DNA of 64,000 nucleotides. It comes from Ignavibacteriota bacterium (GTDB lineage: Bacteria > Bacteroidota > Ignavibacteria > UBA10030). Positions 44,144-53,458 of the stretch are shown here, piece after piece (within the stretch, counting starts at the first letter, position 1; each line of letters begins with the position of its first letter). The position numbers and the translations under genes were made by a program. The notes under the pieces were generated by a model. That model ran no database searches. It saw nothing but the letters and a program-made list of their open reading frames with translations, and was not told the origin of the DNA. The DNA is taken from positions 19,971-83,970 of the forward strand of contig PMZI01000062.1 of NCBI GenBank assembly GCA_003170475.1, read 5' to 3'.

Positions 44144-44527
44144 TTGAAACTTGATCGGGGTTTTTTGAAGTTGATTGCAATCGTCTTCCTCGGTGTGGCG
44201 GTTCTGGTTGTTGTACCGCTTTCGATCTATACCAATCGGGAGCTGGTCCGAAGTGTTATTGCCGCCGGCTTGGCGAGTCTGTTTCATCTGCTTCTCGGGT
44301 ACCTGTTCATCGAATATGGTTTCGAAAAGTCTAACACGACGTTTCTCAAAGTTATTCTCGGCGGAACACTCGTGCGGATGTTTTTGCTCGTCGGCATTGT
44401 GCTTCTGCTCGTTCGTGTGTACCAGTTTCAAACAGTTTCCTTGATGGTGTCGCTTTTACTGTTCTATGTTTTGAATCTGTTTCTTGAAATTCACCTCCTT
44501 CAGAAAAAGGTTGCATTAAAGCGCTAG
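44144..44527 (+). CDS. atpI: AtpI-like membrane protein of the ATP synthase cluster
   Basis: 127 residues with four helices (about 8-27, 36-58, 66-88 and 94-117) and few conserved residues; identification rests on position between atpZ and atpB and on the AtpI-like helix plan. It begins at TTG 44144; no better in-frame start is visible without losing the first helix. May chaperone c-ring assembly. Confidence 0.65.
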   Translation: MKLDRGFLKLIAIVFLGVAVLVVVPLSIYTNRELVRSVIAAGLASLFHLLLGYLFIEYGFEKSNTTFLKVILGGTLVRMFLLVGIVLLLVRVYQFQTVSLMVSLLLFYVLNLFLEIHLLQKKVALKR

Positions 44528-44536
44528 CTGCGTCGG

Positions 44537-45460
44537 ATGATCGAATCACAAGCAATCATTGACACACTGAAACACGCCGCGCTGAGCGCGGCGGACACGA
44601 TCCATGCGCCGGCGGCACACGTGGCGGCGGAACACGGAGAGAAATTCGAGTTTGGTCACCTGCTCGCCCATATGCAGAACTCCAGGACTCTGGAATTGCC
44701 GGGCGGCCACATCGACCTCCCCCAGTTTCCCCCTCTTCATGTCGGAAGCATGACCATCGATCTTTCGCTCTCGAAGCACGTGTTCTTTATGCTTCTCTCG
44801 GCCCTTGTCGTCGCGGTATTCTCGATCTACGCTGCGAATCGAAACCGCAAGAACATCATTCCAAAAGGAATCGGGAATCTCTTCGAAGTCATCATCGTGT
44901 TCGTTCGAGACGAAGTCGCCCTCCCCAATATGGGCCCTGGAGGCTTGAAGTATCTTCCTTTTATGCTGACCCTGTTCTTCTTCATCTTGATCATGAACCT
45001 GATGGGACTCATTCCTTACGGGGCAACATCGACGGCAAACATCTCGGTAACGGCTGCCCTCGCGTTGGTGGCGTTCATCATGATTCAGGCTGCGGCTATT
45101 CGTGAGGAAGGGGTGGGGCATTACCTTGCGCATCTCACTGGAGGAGTGCACTGGTCAATTTGGCCCATCATGATTCCTGTCGAGATCCTGGGACTGTTCA
45201 CTAAGCCCTTCGCTCTCTGCATGCGTTTGTTCGCCAACATGAACGGCGGACACATCGTCTTGTTGGCGCTCATCGGACTTGTCCTGCTCTTTCGTTCGAT
45301 CATCGTCGCCCCGCTGTCGGTAGCGTTCAGCGTGGGGGTCATGATGCTGGAGCTTTTTGTAGCGTTCTTGCAGGCATACATTTTCATCATGCTGACATCG
45401 CTCTTCATGGGGTTCGGGATGCAATCGGAACATTCAGAAGAGCATGCAGAGCATTCGTAA
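44537..45460 (+). CDS. atpB: ATP synthase F0 subunit a
   Basis: 307 residues. A long His-rich N-terminal region (about 1-70) precedes the five to six helices of subunit a. The essential Arg is Arg230 in CMRLFANMNGGH, and the proton-channel helix ends in FLQAYIFIMLTSLFMGFG. The C-terminal tail is again His/Glu-rich. Works with the c-ring at the inner membrane. The extended, charged N-terminus is typical of the FCB group. Starts 10 bases after the previous gene with a weak ribosome site. Confidence 0.96.
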   Translation: MIESQAIIDTLKHAALSAADTIHAPAAHVAAEHGEKFEFGHLLAHMQNSRTLELPGGHIDLPQFPPLHVGSMTIDLSLSKHVFFMLLSALVVAVFSIYAANRNRKNIIPKGIGNLFEVIIVFVRDEVALPNMGPGGLKYLPFMLTLFFFILIMNLMGLIPYGATSTANISVTAALALVAFIMIQAAAIREEGVGHYLAHLTGGVHWSIWPIMIPVEILGLFTKPFALCMRLFANMNGGHIVLLALIGLVLLFRSIIVAPLSVAFSVGVMMLELFVAFLQAYIFIMLTSLFMGFGMQSEHSEEHAEHS

Positions 45461-45514
45461 GCTGATTTCTTAATCACGTTTGCACGATCTACTCAACGAG
45501 GAGGAACAATCGCA

Positions 45515-45742
45515 ATGGAACCAACCGCACTAGGATACCTTTCTGCTGGAATTGGCGCTGGCTTGATCGTCATTGGAGCCGGGTTTGGCATCGGCAAGCT
45601 GGCAGCATCGGCGATGGAAGCAACAGGCCGTCAGCCGGAAGCCGCTGGTCAGGTACGAACATCCATGATTATTTCCGCTGCACTGATCGAAGGCGCAACG
45701 TTTTTCGGTCTCGCAATCTGCATTCTGCTCGCAGTAAAGTAA
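45515..45742 (+). CDS. atpE: ATP synthase F0 subunit c
   Basis: 75 residues forming a two-helix hairpin: a Gly-rich first helix (GAGLIVIGAGFGIG), polar loop GRQPEA, and second helix with the ion-carrying Glu59 in AALIEGATFFGL. There is no Ser/Thr after the Glu and no Gln in helix 1 at the sodium position, so proton coupling is inferred. Strong AGGAGGA before the ATG fits the high copy number needed. Confidence 0.96.
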   Translation: MEPTALGYLSAGIGAGLIVIGAGFGIGKLAASAMEATGRQPEAAGQVRTSMIISAALIEGATFFGLAICILLAVK

Positions 45743-45758
45743 TCGAGGACCACAGAAC

Positions 45759-46244
45759 ATGTTTGACATCAATCCCGGGTTAATGGTCTGGACGGTTGCC
45801 ACGTTTGTGGTGCTTGTTCTTGCCCTCTCCAAATACGCATGGAAACCTCTTCTGAAATCCCTGCAGGATCGCGAGGACACGATTCGTCAGGCGCTCGATC
45901 AGGCTGAGAAGGCTCGGGCGGAAGCCGGCGAGCTCCTCAAGAAAAACGAACAGAACCTTGCCAAAGCTCAAGAGGAATACCAGAAGATCATTCGGGAAGG
46001 CAAGACGTTTGCTGAGAAACTGAAGGAAGAGGTTGTTGCCAAAGCGCATCAACAGGCACAGCGGGAAATCCAGCAGGCAAAGGAAGAAATTCAGCGCGAT
46101 GTTGAGGCAGCAAAGCAACAACTCAGGAGCGAAGTCGCTGATCTCGCCGTTCTCGCGGCAGGCAAAATCCTGGACGAGACACTGGATGTTCAGAAGCACA
46201 AGAAAATTGTTGACGGTTTCTTGAACCAACTCCCGAACAGCTAA
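45759..46244 (+). CDS. atpF: ATP synthase F0 subunit b
   Basis: 161 residues: one N-terminal helix (about 8-27, WTVATFVVLVLAL) followed by the WKPLLKSLQDREDTIRQALDQAE-type stalk, an unbroken charged coiled-coil to about 145. Forms the peripheral stator. Seventeen bases after atpE. A 93-base spacer with a hairpin separates it from atpH. Confidence 0.95.
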   Translation: MFDINPGLMVWTVATFVVLVLALSKYAWKPLLKSLQDREDTIRQALDQAEKARAEAGELLKKNEQNLAKAQEEYQKIIREGKTFAEKLKEEVVAKAHQQAQREIQQAKEEIQRDVEAAKQQLRSEVADLAVLAAGKILDETLDVQKHKKIVDGFLNQLPNS

Positions 46245-46280
46245 GATCGCTGAACGGTGGTCGAGTGTTGGAACTGAGCA

Positions 46281-46298
46281 CCCTCGCACAGTGCGGGG
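46281..46298 (+). other. Hairpin between atpF and atpH
   Basis: CCCTCGCA and TGCGGGG can pair with a tiny loop in the only long spacer (46245-46337) of the atp operon. No T-run follows, so it is more like an RNA processing or stability element than a terminator. Confidence 0.4.
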
Positions 46299-46337
46299 AG
46301 TTTCTCGCCTTCCTCTTCCACGAACACCATTGAAACT

Positions 46338-46889
46338 ATGAGAGCTTATCGTGTTGCGCGGCGGTACGCGGAAGCCGTGCTCGAACTTGCAGCGGATCAA
46401 AATCAGGGTGAACGCCTCGCGGGCGACCTGGAATTGCTTCAGAAAGCAATGAAGGAGTCGGTTGAACTTCAGGGCTTCCTGAAGAGTCCGGTCATCTCGA
46501 AGGAAAAAAAGCGCGCGATCCTGGTGTCACTCTTCAAAGCAAAAGTGGACGTGCTGGCGTTCGACTTTCTCAATCTCCTCGTTGAGAAGGGACGTGAAGA
46601 TGTGTTAGAGAGCATCCTCGTTGAATACTTCAAAATGCGCGACGACCAACTTGGAATTGTGACGTTGGAGCTCCGGGCTGCGGTCGATATGACGAACGAT
46701 CAGCAGCTGGCGATTGCAAAGCGATTCGAGGGGATGACGCGGAAGAAGATCCGGGTTGTCTTCAGCGTGGAAAAACAATTGAAGGGCGGCTTTGTCGCAA
46801 GAATTGGTGACACAGTCTATGATGGGAGCGTGCTACGGCAACTTGAATTGCTGCGTGAGCGTTTCGCAGAAGGGGCCGGGCGCAACTAG
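46338..46889 (+). CDS. atpH: ATP synthase F1 subunit delta
   Basis: 183 residues of the OSCP/delta family: VARRYAEAVLELA at the N-terminus, FLKSPVISKEKKRAIL in the middle, and the C-terminal GGFVARIGDTVYDGSVLRQL block. Connects the stator to the F1 head. No clear Shine-Dalgarno before the ATG; 43 bases to atpA. Confidence 0.95.
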   Translation: MRAYRVARRYAEAVLELAADQNQGERLAGDLELLQKAMKESVELQGFLKSPVISKEKKRAILVSLFKAKVDVLAFDFLNLLVEKGREDVLESILVEYFKMRDDQLGIVTLELRAAVDMTNDQQLAIAKRFEGMTRKKIRVVFSVEKQLKGGFVARIGDTVYDGSVLRQLELLRERFAEGAGRN

Positions 46890-46932
46890 AACGGCCGTTC
46901 TCATTGATCTGATTTGAACAAAAGGAAATCGT

Positions 46933-48492
46933 ATGGCAGAAGTAAGACCTGATGAAGTCTCCGCTATACTACGGAAGCAACTCTCCGGCTTTGAACGGGA
47001 TGTCGATATCTATGATGTCGGAACTGTGCTCCAGGTGGGAGATGGTATCGCGCGAGTGTATGGATTGTCGAAAGTCATGGCGAGCGAGCTCGTCGAGTTC
47101 CCGCATGATGTCTTCGGCATGGTCCTCAATGTCGAAGAAGACAATGTCGGATGTGTGCTCTTCGGCGAAAGCTCCTTCGTGAAAGAGGGGGATATCGTCA
47201 AGAGAACGAAACGGGTGGCATCGATGCCTGTGGGGGAGCAGATGCTCGGACGGGTCATTACTCCGCTCGGGGAACCGGTGGATGGCAAGGGACCCATCAA
47301 GACAGAAAAGTATCTGCCGCTGGAACGGAAGGCGCTCGGAGTTCTTCAACGCCAACCCGTGAAGGAACCTCTCCAAACAGGATTGAAAGCGGTTGATGCG
47401 ATGATCCCGATCGGTCGTGGACAGCGCGAGTTGATCATCGGAGATCGCCAAACCGGCAAGACGGCCGTCGCGCTTGACGCTATCATCAATCAGAAATATA
47501 CACACACCGAAAAGGCGAAGGCAGAAGGTGTCAAGCCGGTATTCTGTATCTATGTCGCCATCGGTCAAAAGGGTTCGACTATGGCGCAAGTGGTCGCCAA
47601 GCTGGAAGAGTTTGGTGCTATGGAGTACACCACGGTCATCCAGGCAACCGCAAGCGATCCCGCTCCATTGCAGTTCATTGCACCGTACGCCGGAGCGACG
47701 CTTGGGGAGTTTTTCCGTGACAGCGGGCGTCACGCGCTCGTCATCTACGACGATCTTTCGAAACACGCTCAGGCGTATCGTCAGATGTCTCTGTTGCTGC
47801 GTCGTCCTCCCGGTCGAGAAGCATATCCCGGCGATGTGTTCTATTTGCATTCACGCTTGCTCGAACGAGCCTCAAAGCTAAATGATGACCTCGGCGGTGG
47901 AAGCCTCACTGCTCTTCCGGTCATCGAAACACAGGCCGGTGACGTCTCTGCGTACATTCCGACCAACGTCATCTCCATCACGGATGGTCAAATCTACCTT
48001 GAATCAAGTCTCTTCAATTCTGGCATCCGTCCTGCCATCAATGTTGGCATCTCGGTATCACGTGTTGGAGGTAACGCGCAAATCAAAGCCCTGAGAAAAG
48101 TCGCCGGTCGGCTGCGCCTTGACCTTGCTCAATTCCGTGAACTGGAAGCGTTCGCAAAATTCGGGTCTGATCTCGACAAAGCGACCCAACAGCAGTTGCT
48201 GCGTGGTTCACGCCTGGTGGAATTGCTCAAACAGAATCAATATGTGCCCATGGCAATTGAAAAGCAGATCGTCGGGCTGTTTGCCGGCACGAACGGTTAT
48301 CTCGATCCGGTGCGCTTGGATGATGTGCAGCGTTTTGAGCGGGAATTGCTCGAGTACATCGAAATGAAATATCCCGACATCTACACAACGATATCGGGGA
48401 CGAAAGATCTTTCCGAACAGACAACGACGAAACTCCACGACATTCTCAAGGAATTCAGCGGCAAGTTTAGGGCAACGGGGATAGCGAGTTAA
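46933..48492 (+). CDS. atpA: ATP synthase F1 subunit alpha
   Basis: 519 residues, full length. P-loop GDRQTGKT at 170-177, the conserved [11 protein letters not shown] near the N-terminus, [14 protein letters not shown] switch region (here [14 protein letters not shown]), the alpha Arg finger in SISVSRVGG, and a normal C-terminal helical bundle. Non-catalytic nucleotide-binding subunit. AGGAAA lies before the ATG. The catalytic beta subunit is not in this window. Confidence 0.98.
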   Translation: MAEVRPDEVSAILRKQLSGFERDVDIYDVGTVLQVGDGIARVYGLSKVMASELVEFPHDVFGMVLNVEEDNVGCVLFGESSFVKEGDIVKRTKRVASMPVGEQMLGRVITPLGEPVDGKGPIKTEKYLPLERKALGVLQRQPVKEPLQTGLKAVDAMIPIGRGQRELIIGDRQTGKTAVALDAIINQKYTHTEKAKAEGVKPVFCIYVAIGQKGSTMAQVVAKLEEFGAMEYTTVIQATASDPAPLQFIAPYAGATLGEFFRDSGRHALVIYDDLSKHAQAYRQMSLLLRRPPGREAYPGDVFYLHSRLLERASKLNDDLGGGSLTALPVIETQAGDVSAYIPTNVISITDGQIYLESSLFNSGIRPAINVGISVSRVGGNAQIKALRKVAGRLRLDLAQFRELEAFAKFGSDLDKATQQQLLRGSRLVELLKQNQYVPMAIEKQIVGLFAGTNGYLDPVRLDDVQRFERELLEYIEMKYPDIYTTISGTKDLSEQTTTKLHDILKEFSGKFRATGIAS

Positions 48493-48534
48493 TCATCCCT
48501 GTCGGATCCTGAATTTGTTCATGAGCGCTCATGT

Positions 48535-49413
48535 ATGGCAACACTCCGTGAAATCCGGCATCGCATCACCGGCGTAACGAACACACAGAAAATAACAAAA
48601 GCGATGAAAATGGTCGCTGCGGCACGCTTGCGTCGTGCCCAGGAGGCCATCGTCTCAGCGCGACCGTACGCACGCAAACTCGGAGAGTTGCTTCGACATC
48701 TTGTGACGAAGGTCGATGTGAATTTGAACCCATTGCTCGTTGGACGCGAAACGCGTACGGTACTGCTCGTTGTGGTGACTGCCGATCGTGGACTGTGCGG
48801 TTCGTTCAACAGCAACATCATCAAAGCTGCCATCCAGCGTCTGAAAACACAAGGTGACGTCGCCACCCAAGTGATGACAATCGGCAGGAAGGGGACTGAG
48901 TTCTTCGGGAAGCGGAAATATGATGTTGTGTTGAAGCACCCCGGAATCTTTCTGGATCTGGAATTCGACCACGCCCGATCCTTCGTGCAGGAAATAACGG
49001 AGGGATACCTGGAGGGGCGATTTGACAAGGTCGAGGTCATTTACAATGAGTTCAAATCGGTCATCCAACAGAGAATTGTCGTTGAGCAGCTCCTGCCGAT
49101 CCCCGCTGAAGAAACCCAACCCTCCAAAGACTCGAAGGGACGATCGTTGGTAGATTACATTTATGAACCTTCCAGCGCAGAAATCGTTAATGTCCTCGTC
49201 CCCAGACACTTGAACTTCCAGATGTGGCGTATTCTCTTGGAATCAAATGCGGCGGAGCAGGGTGCTCGGATGACAGCGATGGACAATGCGACGGAGAATG
49301 CAAGAGAGTTGATTCGTGACCTCACGCTGAAGTTCAATAATGCCCGTCAGGCCTCCATCACGAAAGAGCTGCTGGAAATTGTCAGTGGCGCTGAAGCACT
49401 GAAAGCCAGCTAG
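48535..49413 (+). CDS. atpG: ATP synthase F1 subunit gamma
   Basis: 292 residues: RHRITGVTNTQKITKAMKMVAAARLR at its start in pieces, the central TADRGLCGSFNSNI motif and C-terminal ATENARELI-LTLKFNNARQASITKEL helix that forms the rotor shaft. Last gene of the operon, followed by a strong terminator; atpD and atpC are absent, as in Chlorobi-type genomes where they lie elsewhere. Confidence 0.97.
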   Translation: MATLREIRHRITGVTNTQKITKAMKMVAAARLRRAQEAIVSARPYARKLGELLRHLVTKVDVNLNPLLVGRETRTVLLVVVTADRGLCGSFNSNIIKAAIQRLKTQGDVATQVMTIGRKGTEFFGKRKYDVVLKHPGIFLDLEFDHARSFVQEITEGYLEGRFDKVEVIYNEFKSVIQQRIVVEQLLPIPAEETQPSKDSKGRSLVDYIYEPSSAEIVNVLVPRHLNFQMWRILLESNAAEQGARMTAMDNATENARELIRDLTLKFNNARQASITKELLEIVSGAEALKAS

Positions 49414-49457
49414 CATGCACAGGAGGTTGTCGCACCTCGCCTCAAGAAGTGGTTGAG

Positions 49458-49490
49458 ACCGCTGCCGGGTTTGCCGACGGCGGTTTTTTG
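49458..49490 (+). terminator. Intrinsic terminator of the ATP synthase operon
   Basis: ACCGCTGCCGG pairs with CCGACGGCGGT (one mismatch) around a short TTTG-type loop and is followed by TTTTTTG. Confidence 0.85.
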
Positions 49491-49535
49491 TCCCCCTGCA
49501 GCCATCCATCCGATTCCCCAAGCCCTACAAATGGC

Positions 49536-49564
49536 TTGATTGGCCTGGTTTTTTTTGCTACCTT
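49536..49564 (+). promoter_or_regulatory. Promoter of the ffh-rpsP-trmD-rplS operon
   Basis: TTGATT (49536-49541), 17 bases including a T8 tract, TACCTT (49559-49564). About 85 bases of leader precede the ffh ATG at 49654. Confidence 0.5.
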
Positions 49565-49653
49565 ATATGTCCCAAATTTTGAGACGCCCGGCTTCCGAAA
49601 TCTCAATTGGCGGGAAGATTTCGAGTGTTTTGTTAAGGAGAGGGTCGGATTCG

Positions 49654-50982
49654 ATGTTTGAAAGCCTGAGTCAAAAGCTCGAATCGGTCTTCAAGAAGCT
49701 TCGTGGTGAAGGCAGGATTACTGAGGCAAATGTCGCGGAAAGCCTCCGTGAAATCCGACGTGTTCTTTTAGATGCCGATGTCAACTACAAGGTCGCCAAG
49801 CAGTTCATCGAAGATGTCCAGAAGCGGGCGGTCGGCCAGGAAGTACTGAACAGCATCACCCCCGGCCAATTGATCATCAAGATCATCTACGATGAGATGG
49901 TCAAACTGCTGGGCGAGTCGAAAGCAGACATTCAGTCGTCGCAGACTCCGCCGACTGTGGTATTGATTGCCGGTTTGCAAGGATCCGGTAAAACGACGTT
50001 CTCCGCAAAGCTCGCGCGATTCCTTCGAGCCAAAGGAAGTAACCCTTTACTTGTGGCGGCCGACGTTCATCGACCTGCGGCCATCGACCAGCTGATCACG
50101 CTTGGCAAGCAGCTTGAGATTCCGGTCTACTCGGAGCGTGGCGCTGGTGCCGTGAAGATTGCAGGCGATTCGATCGACTTTGCACGCAAGAATGTCCGCG
50201 ATACTGTCATCATCGACACCGCCGGACGACTGCATCTTGACGAAGAGATGATGCAGGAAGTCGCTGCGATCAAGGAGATCACGAAGCCCCACGAGATCCT
50301 GTTCGTTGTCGATGCGATGACGGGCCAGGATGCCGTGAACACCGCGAAGGCGTTTCACGACAGGCTCGATTTCGACGGCGTCGTGTTGACGAAGCTCGAC
50401 GGCGACAGTCGTGGCGGAGCAGCGCTCTCCATCCGCTCCGTGGTCCAGAAACCGATCAAGTTCATCGGGATCGGAGAGAAGCTCGACGCCCTCGAGCCGT
50501 TTTACCCGGAGAGGATTGCCTCGCGGATTCTCGGGATGGGTGACATCGTCACCCTTGTCGAGAAGGCGCAGGAGCAGTTCGACCAGGAAAAGGCTGGCAA
50601 GCTCGAAGAGAAGCTCAGGAAGTCGCAGTTCACGCTGGAAGACTTTCTCGATCAGTTACGCGAAGTGAAAAAAATGGGTCCCCTGAGTCAGGTCCTTGGG
50701 ATGATCCCCGGAATGAACCGCCTGCCGGACAATGTGCAGGTGGATGACAATGCGCTCGTTCGCATTGAGGCCATGATCCAATCGATGACTCAGGAAGAGC
50801 GTTCCCGGCCGGCCATCATTAACGGAAGCCGTCGTCGCAGGATTTCCGTGGGAAGTGGAACCACGGTACAGGAAGTCAACCGCTTGCTGAAACAGTTCGA
50901 AGAAATGCAGCGGATGATGAAACGAATCACTAAAGGCGGTCTGAAGCGTGCCATGCAGGGCATGCGGATGCCGATGCGCTAA
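49654..50982 (+). CDS. ffh: Signal recognition particle protein Ffh
   Basis: 442 residues: N domain (1-85), G domain with GLQGSGKTTFSAKLA, the DTAGRLHLDEEMM switch and TKLDGDSRGGAAL, then the Met-rich M domain ending in MQRMMKRITKGGLKRAMQ in pieces. Binds signal peptides and 4.5S RNA and brings ribosomes to FtsY. The ATG at 49654 is preferred (family start MFESLSQKL; AAGGAG lies about 12 bases upstream); the longer ORF covers the promoter. Confidence 0.97.
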   Translation: MFESLSQKLESVFKKLRGEGRITEANVAESLREIRRVLLDADVNYKVAKQFIEDVQKRAVGQEVLNSITPGQLIIKIIYDEMVKLLGESKADIQSSQTPPTVVLIAGLQGSGKTTFSAKLARFLRAKGSNPLLVAADVHRPAAIDQLITLGKQLEIPVYSERGAGAVKIAGDSIDFARKNVRDTVIIDTAGRLHLDEEMMQEVAAIKEITKPHEILFVVDAMTGQDAVNTAKAFHDRLDFDGVVLTKLDGDSRGGAALSIRSVVQKPIKFIGIGEKLDALEPFYPERIASRILGMGDIVTLVEKAQEQFDQEKAGKLEEKLRKSQFTLEDFLDQLREVKKMGPLSQVLGMIPGMNRLPDNVQVDDNALVRIEAMIQSMTQEERSRPAIINGSRRRRISVGSGTTVQEVNRLLKQFEEMQRMMKRITKGGLKRAMQGMRMPMR

Positions 50983-51054
50983 GGTCTGCAACGGGCATCG
51001 AACATGAATTGCTAAATCATCACTTACACGTTTCCTATCAAGAGGAGTAACACG

Positions 51055-51501
51055 GTGGTAAAGCTACGCTTGCGAAGAGCAGGAAAGAAAAAAAATCCGA
51101 TCTACAAGATCGTTGTCGCGGATATCCGTTCACCCCGTGACGGCCGGTTTATTGAGGCTGTAGGGCAGTATGATCCGAATGTGAATCCGATTCTTCTCAC
51201 GCTCAAGGAAGAGCGCGTATTCTATTGGCTGAAGAAAGGTGCACAGCCGACGGATACCGTGCGGTCGCTCCTTCAGCGAAAAGGCCTCTGGTTGCGTTGG
51301 ACGCTGCAGAAGCGTGGCGTCGATGAGGCGAAGGCACAGAGCATCATTGAGCGATGGCAGATGCAGCAGGCCGAGCGCCCACAGCGCGAAGCTGACAGCC
51401 GGGCTCGCCGTGCCGAGAGAAAGAAGAAAGCAGCGGAGAAGCCGGCAGAGGCAACTCCGGCGGCGCCAACAGCCGAAGCTCCAGCACAGCCGGCGGCTTA
51501 A
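51055..51501 (+). CDS. rpsP: 30S ribosomal protein S16 with Ala/Lys-rich tail
   Basis: 148 residues starting at GTG with AGAGGAG upstream. Residues 1-80 are canonical S16 ([52 protein letters not shown]). The tail beyond about 100 is basic and then Ala/Pro-rich, a low-complexity extension also common in FCB relatives. 72 bases after ffh. Confidence 0.97.
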   Translation: MVKLRLRRAGKKKNPIYKIVVADIRSPRDGRFIEAVGQYDPNVNPILLTLKEERVFYWLKKGAQPTDTVRSLLQRKGLWLRWTLQKRGVDEAKAQSIIERWQMQQAERPQREADSRARRAERKKKAAEKPAEATPAAPTAEAPAQPAA

Positions 51502-51509
51502 GGACGGTG

Positions 51510-51534
51510 TGCAGGGGAGGATGACTCCCCCGCA
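51510..51534 (+). other. Hairpin 1 between rpsP and khpA
   Basis: TGCAGGGGAG pairs with CTCCCCCGCA (one mismatch) around the loop GATGA. No T-run follows. Confidence 0.55.
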
Positions 51535-51563
51535 AATGATTCGAAGGAATTTCTTCCCACGAT

Positions 51564-51597
51564 GTACTGGGGGTGGGTGTACTCGACCCGTCAGTAC
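51564..51597 (+). other. Hairpin 2 between rpsP and khpA
   Basis: GTACTG pairs with CAGTAC and, after a small bulge, GGGT with ACCC; the loop is about 11 bases. It ends about 20 bases before the khpA ribosome site. Confidence 0.5.
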
Positions 51598-51627
51598 AAG
51601 GCTCGATCCCTAAACAGGAGGTGGACC

Positions 51628-51858
51628 ATGAAGGAATTCGTTGAATACCTTGCGAAGCATCTCGTGGACAAATCCGAAGCTGTCGTCGTTGAGGTCGAAG
51701 AAAAGGACGACAAGACCATCTTCAAGCTCAGAGTTGATCAAACAGACGTTGGAAAATTGATAGGAAAGAAGGGGCGAACGGCTTCTGCCTTGAGGGTGCT
51801 TCTTCGGGCAGTAGCTGCGAAAGAAGGGAAGAAAGCCGTTCTCGATATTATAGGTTGA
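51628..51858 (+). CDS. khpA: KH-domain RNA-binding protein KhpA
   Basis: 76 residues, a single KH domain with the GKLIGKKGRTASALRVLL loop (GxxGxxG form). The ATG at 51628 follows a perfect AGGAGGTG, unlike most genes here. Binds RNA broadly, often with KhpB/Jag, and sits between rpsP and rimM in many phyla. The longer ORF upstream covers hairpin 2 and is not coding. Confidence 0.93.
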   Translation: MKEFVEYLAKHLVDKSEAVVVEVEEKDDKTIFKLRVDQTDVGKLIGKKGRTASALRVLLRAVAAKEGKKAVLDIIG

Positions 51859-51898
51859 TGACAAAAGACCGTTGCACGTATCACGACACGGCGCGTTC

Positions 51899-52399
51899 AT
51901 GATTGCTGTCGGAAGGATCACCAAAAGCGTTGGCATCAAAGGTGAGGTCAGAGTAGCGATGCTCACGGAGAGTCCGGAACGCTTCTCGAAGCTGAAGTCA
52001 GTCTGGTGTGGTACGGATGAAACAACGGCGATTCGGTTCCCGATACTCTCGATGAGGATTGAGCAGTCTGCCGTGGTTCTGAAGTTGAAGGAAATCGATT
52101 CGCGAACGCTGGCAGACGAACATCGGGGCGAGTACCTGTTCGTCGAAGCGAAAGACACAGTTGCACCGGCGCGAGGATCATACTTCATTCACGATATCAT
52201 CGGGATGAAGGTGGTCACCGAGGCTGGCGAAGAGGTTGGGAGTGTGCGGGATGTGATGGAATTGCCGGCAAACGATGTGTGGGTTGTGAACTCGGGGAGT
52301 AAGGAATTTCTCATCCCGGCGATCAAAGAGGTGATTCGGCTGGTAGATCTCACTGGTCGCAGGGTGGTGATTCGGCCGCTGGAAGGGATGCTCGAGTAA
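51899..52399 (+). CDS. rimM: Ribosome maturation factor RimM
   Basis: 166 residues from ATG 51899. The N-terminal domain starts IAVGRITKSVGIKGEVRV, and the C-terminal PRC-barrel has DIIGMKVVTEAGEEVGSV and the closing IPAIKEVIRLVDL. Assists 30S head assembly around S19. A TTG at 51872 would add nine residues. Its TAA shares one base with the trmD ATG. Confidence 0.94.
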   Translation: MIAVGRITKSVGIKGEVRVAMLTESPERFSKLKSVWCGTDETTAIRFPILSMRIEQSAVVLKLKEIDSRTLADEHRGEYLFVEAKDTVAPARGSYFIHDIIGMKVVTEAGEEVGSVRDVMELPANDVWVVNSGSKEFLIPAIKEVIRLVDLTGRRVVIRPLEGMLE

Positions 52400-53073
52400 T
52401 GCGCATCGATATCGTGACAGGTCTGCCGAAGTTGCTGGAAAGCCCCCTCCAGGAAAGTATCCTCCGACGGGCTCAGGACAAAGGGAAAGTTGAACTCTTC
52501 GTCCACGATCTTCGGGAATACACGCACGACAAGCATAAGACAATTGACGACACGCCCTACGGGGGCGGCGCCGGAATGGTTCTAAAACCGGAACCCGTCT
52601 TCGAGTGCGTGGAGAAGTTGCAGAAAGATCGATCCTATGATGAGATCATCCTTCTCGCAGCGGATGGGGAGAAGCTGACGCAGCCGCTGGCCAATGAACT
52701 GTCGCTGCAACAAAACATCATCCTCGTCTGCGGGCATTACAAAGGTGTGGATGAGCGTGTGCGGGAAGTCCTCGTCACAAGGGCGATATCCATTGGTGAT
52801 TATGTTTTGACGGGAGGAGAACTGGCGGCAGCGGTCGTGGTTGACGCGATTGTGCGACTGGTTCCCGGAGTCTTGAATGATAGCGAGTCGGCGTTGAGTG
52901 ATTCGTTTCAAGATGGTTTGCTGGGGGCACCCCAGTATACACGGCCGCCGGACTATCGAGGAATGCTGGTCCCGGAGGTGCTCTTGTCGGGTAACCACAC
53001 CGACATTGAACAATGGCGACAGGATCAGAGGCTTCATCGAACTCAAGCCCGTCGTTCGGATCTCATGAAATAG
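52399..53073 (+). CDS. trmD: tRNA (guanine-37-N1) methyltransferase
   Basis: 224 residues of the SPOUT class: the DDTPYGGGAGMVLKPEP segment, CGHYKGVDERV and the trefoil-knot SIGDYVLTGGELAA with the LLGAPQYTRP motif. It methylates G37 next to the anticodon using SAM as a dimer. Overlaps rimM by one base. Confidence 0.97.
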   Translation: MRIDIVTGLPKLLESPLQESILRRAQDKGKVELFVHDLREYTHDKHKTIDDTPYGGGAGMVLKPEPVFECVEKLQKDRSYDEIILLAADGEKLTQPLANELSLQQNIILVCGHYKGVDERVREVLVTRAISIGDYVLTGGELAAAVVVDAIVRLVPGVLNDSESALSDSFQDGLLGAPQYTRPPDYRGMLVPEVLLSGNHTDIEQWRQDQRLHRTQARRSDLMK

Positions 53074-53116
53074 AATTTCCAGAACATTGACATGATACTA
53101 GCGCGGAGAGGTAACA

Positions 53117-53458
53117 ATGGATAAGATGAAACTCATCGAAGCAATGCAACTCAAAACGGACGTGCCGACGTTCAGTTCGGGTGACACGATCAACGTGCAC
53201 GTGCGCGTTGTCGAAGGCGACAAGGAACGCATCCAGCAGTTTCAGGGTGTTGTCATTGCCAGGCGTGGAGCCGGATTGAACTCTACGTTCACCGTACGAA
53301 AGATTTCTGATGGTGTCGGCGTGGAGCGTATTTTCCCGCTGCATTCACCGCGCATCGCGAAGATCGAACGCGTGAAAGAAGGAAAAGTCCGGCGCTCGAA
53401 GCTGTACTACCTGCGAAAACTTGCTGCCAAACAAGTGACGCAGAAGACCAGTGCCTGA
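53117..53458 (+). CDS. rplS: 50S ribosomal protein L19
   Basis: 113 residues: [30 protein letters not shown] start read in pieces, [31 protein letters not shown] and the basic [11 protein letters not shown] end. AGAGGT lies before the ATG. Its last eight bases overlap the mqnA-like gene in another frame. Confidence 0.97.
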   Translation: MDKMKLIEAMQLKTDVPTFSSGDTINVHVRVVEGDKERIQQFQGVVIARRGAGLNSTFTVRKISDGVGVERIFPLHSPRIAKIERVKEGKVRRSKLYYLRKLAAKQVTQKTSA

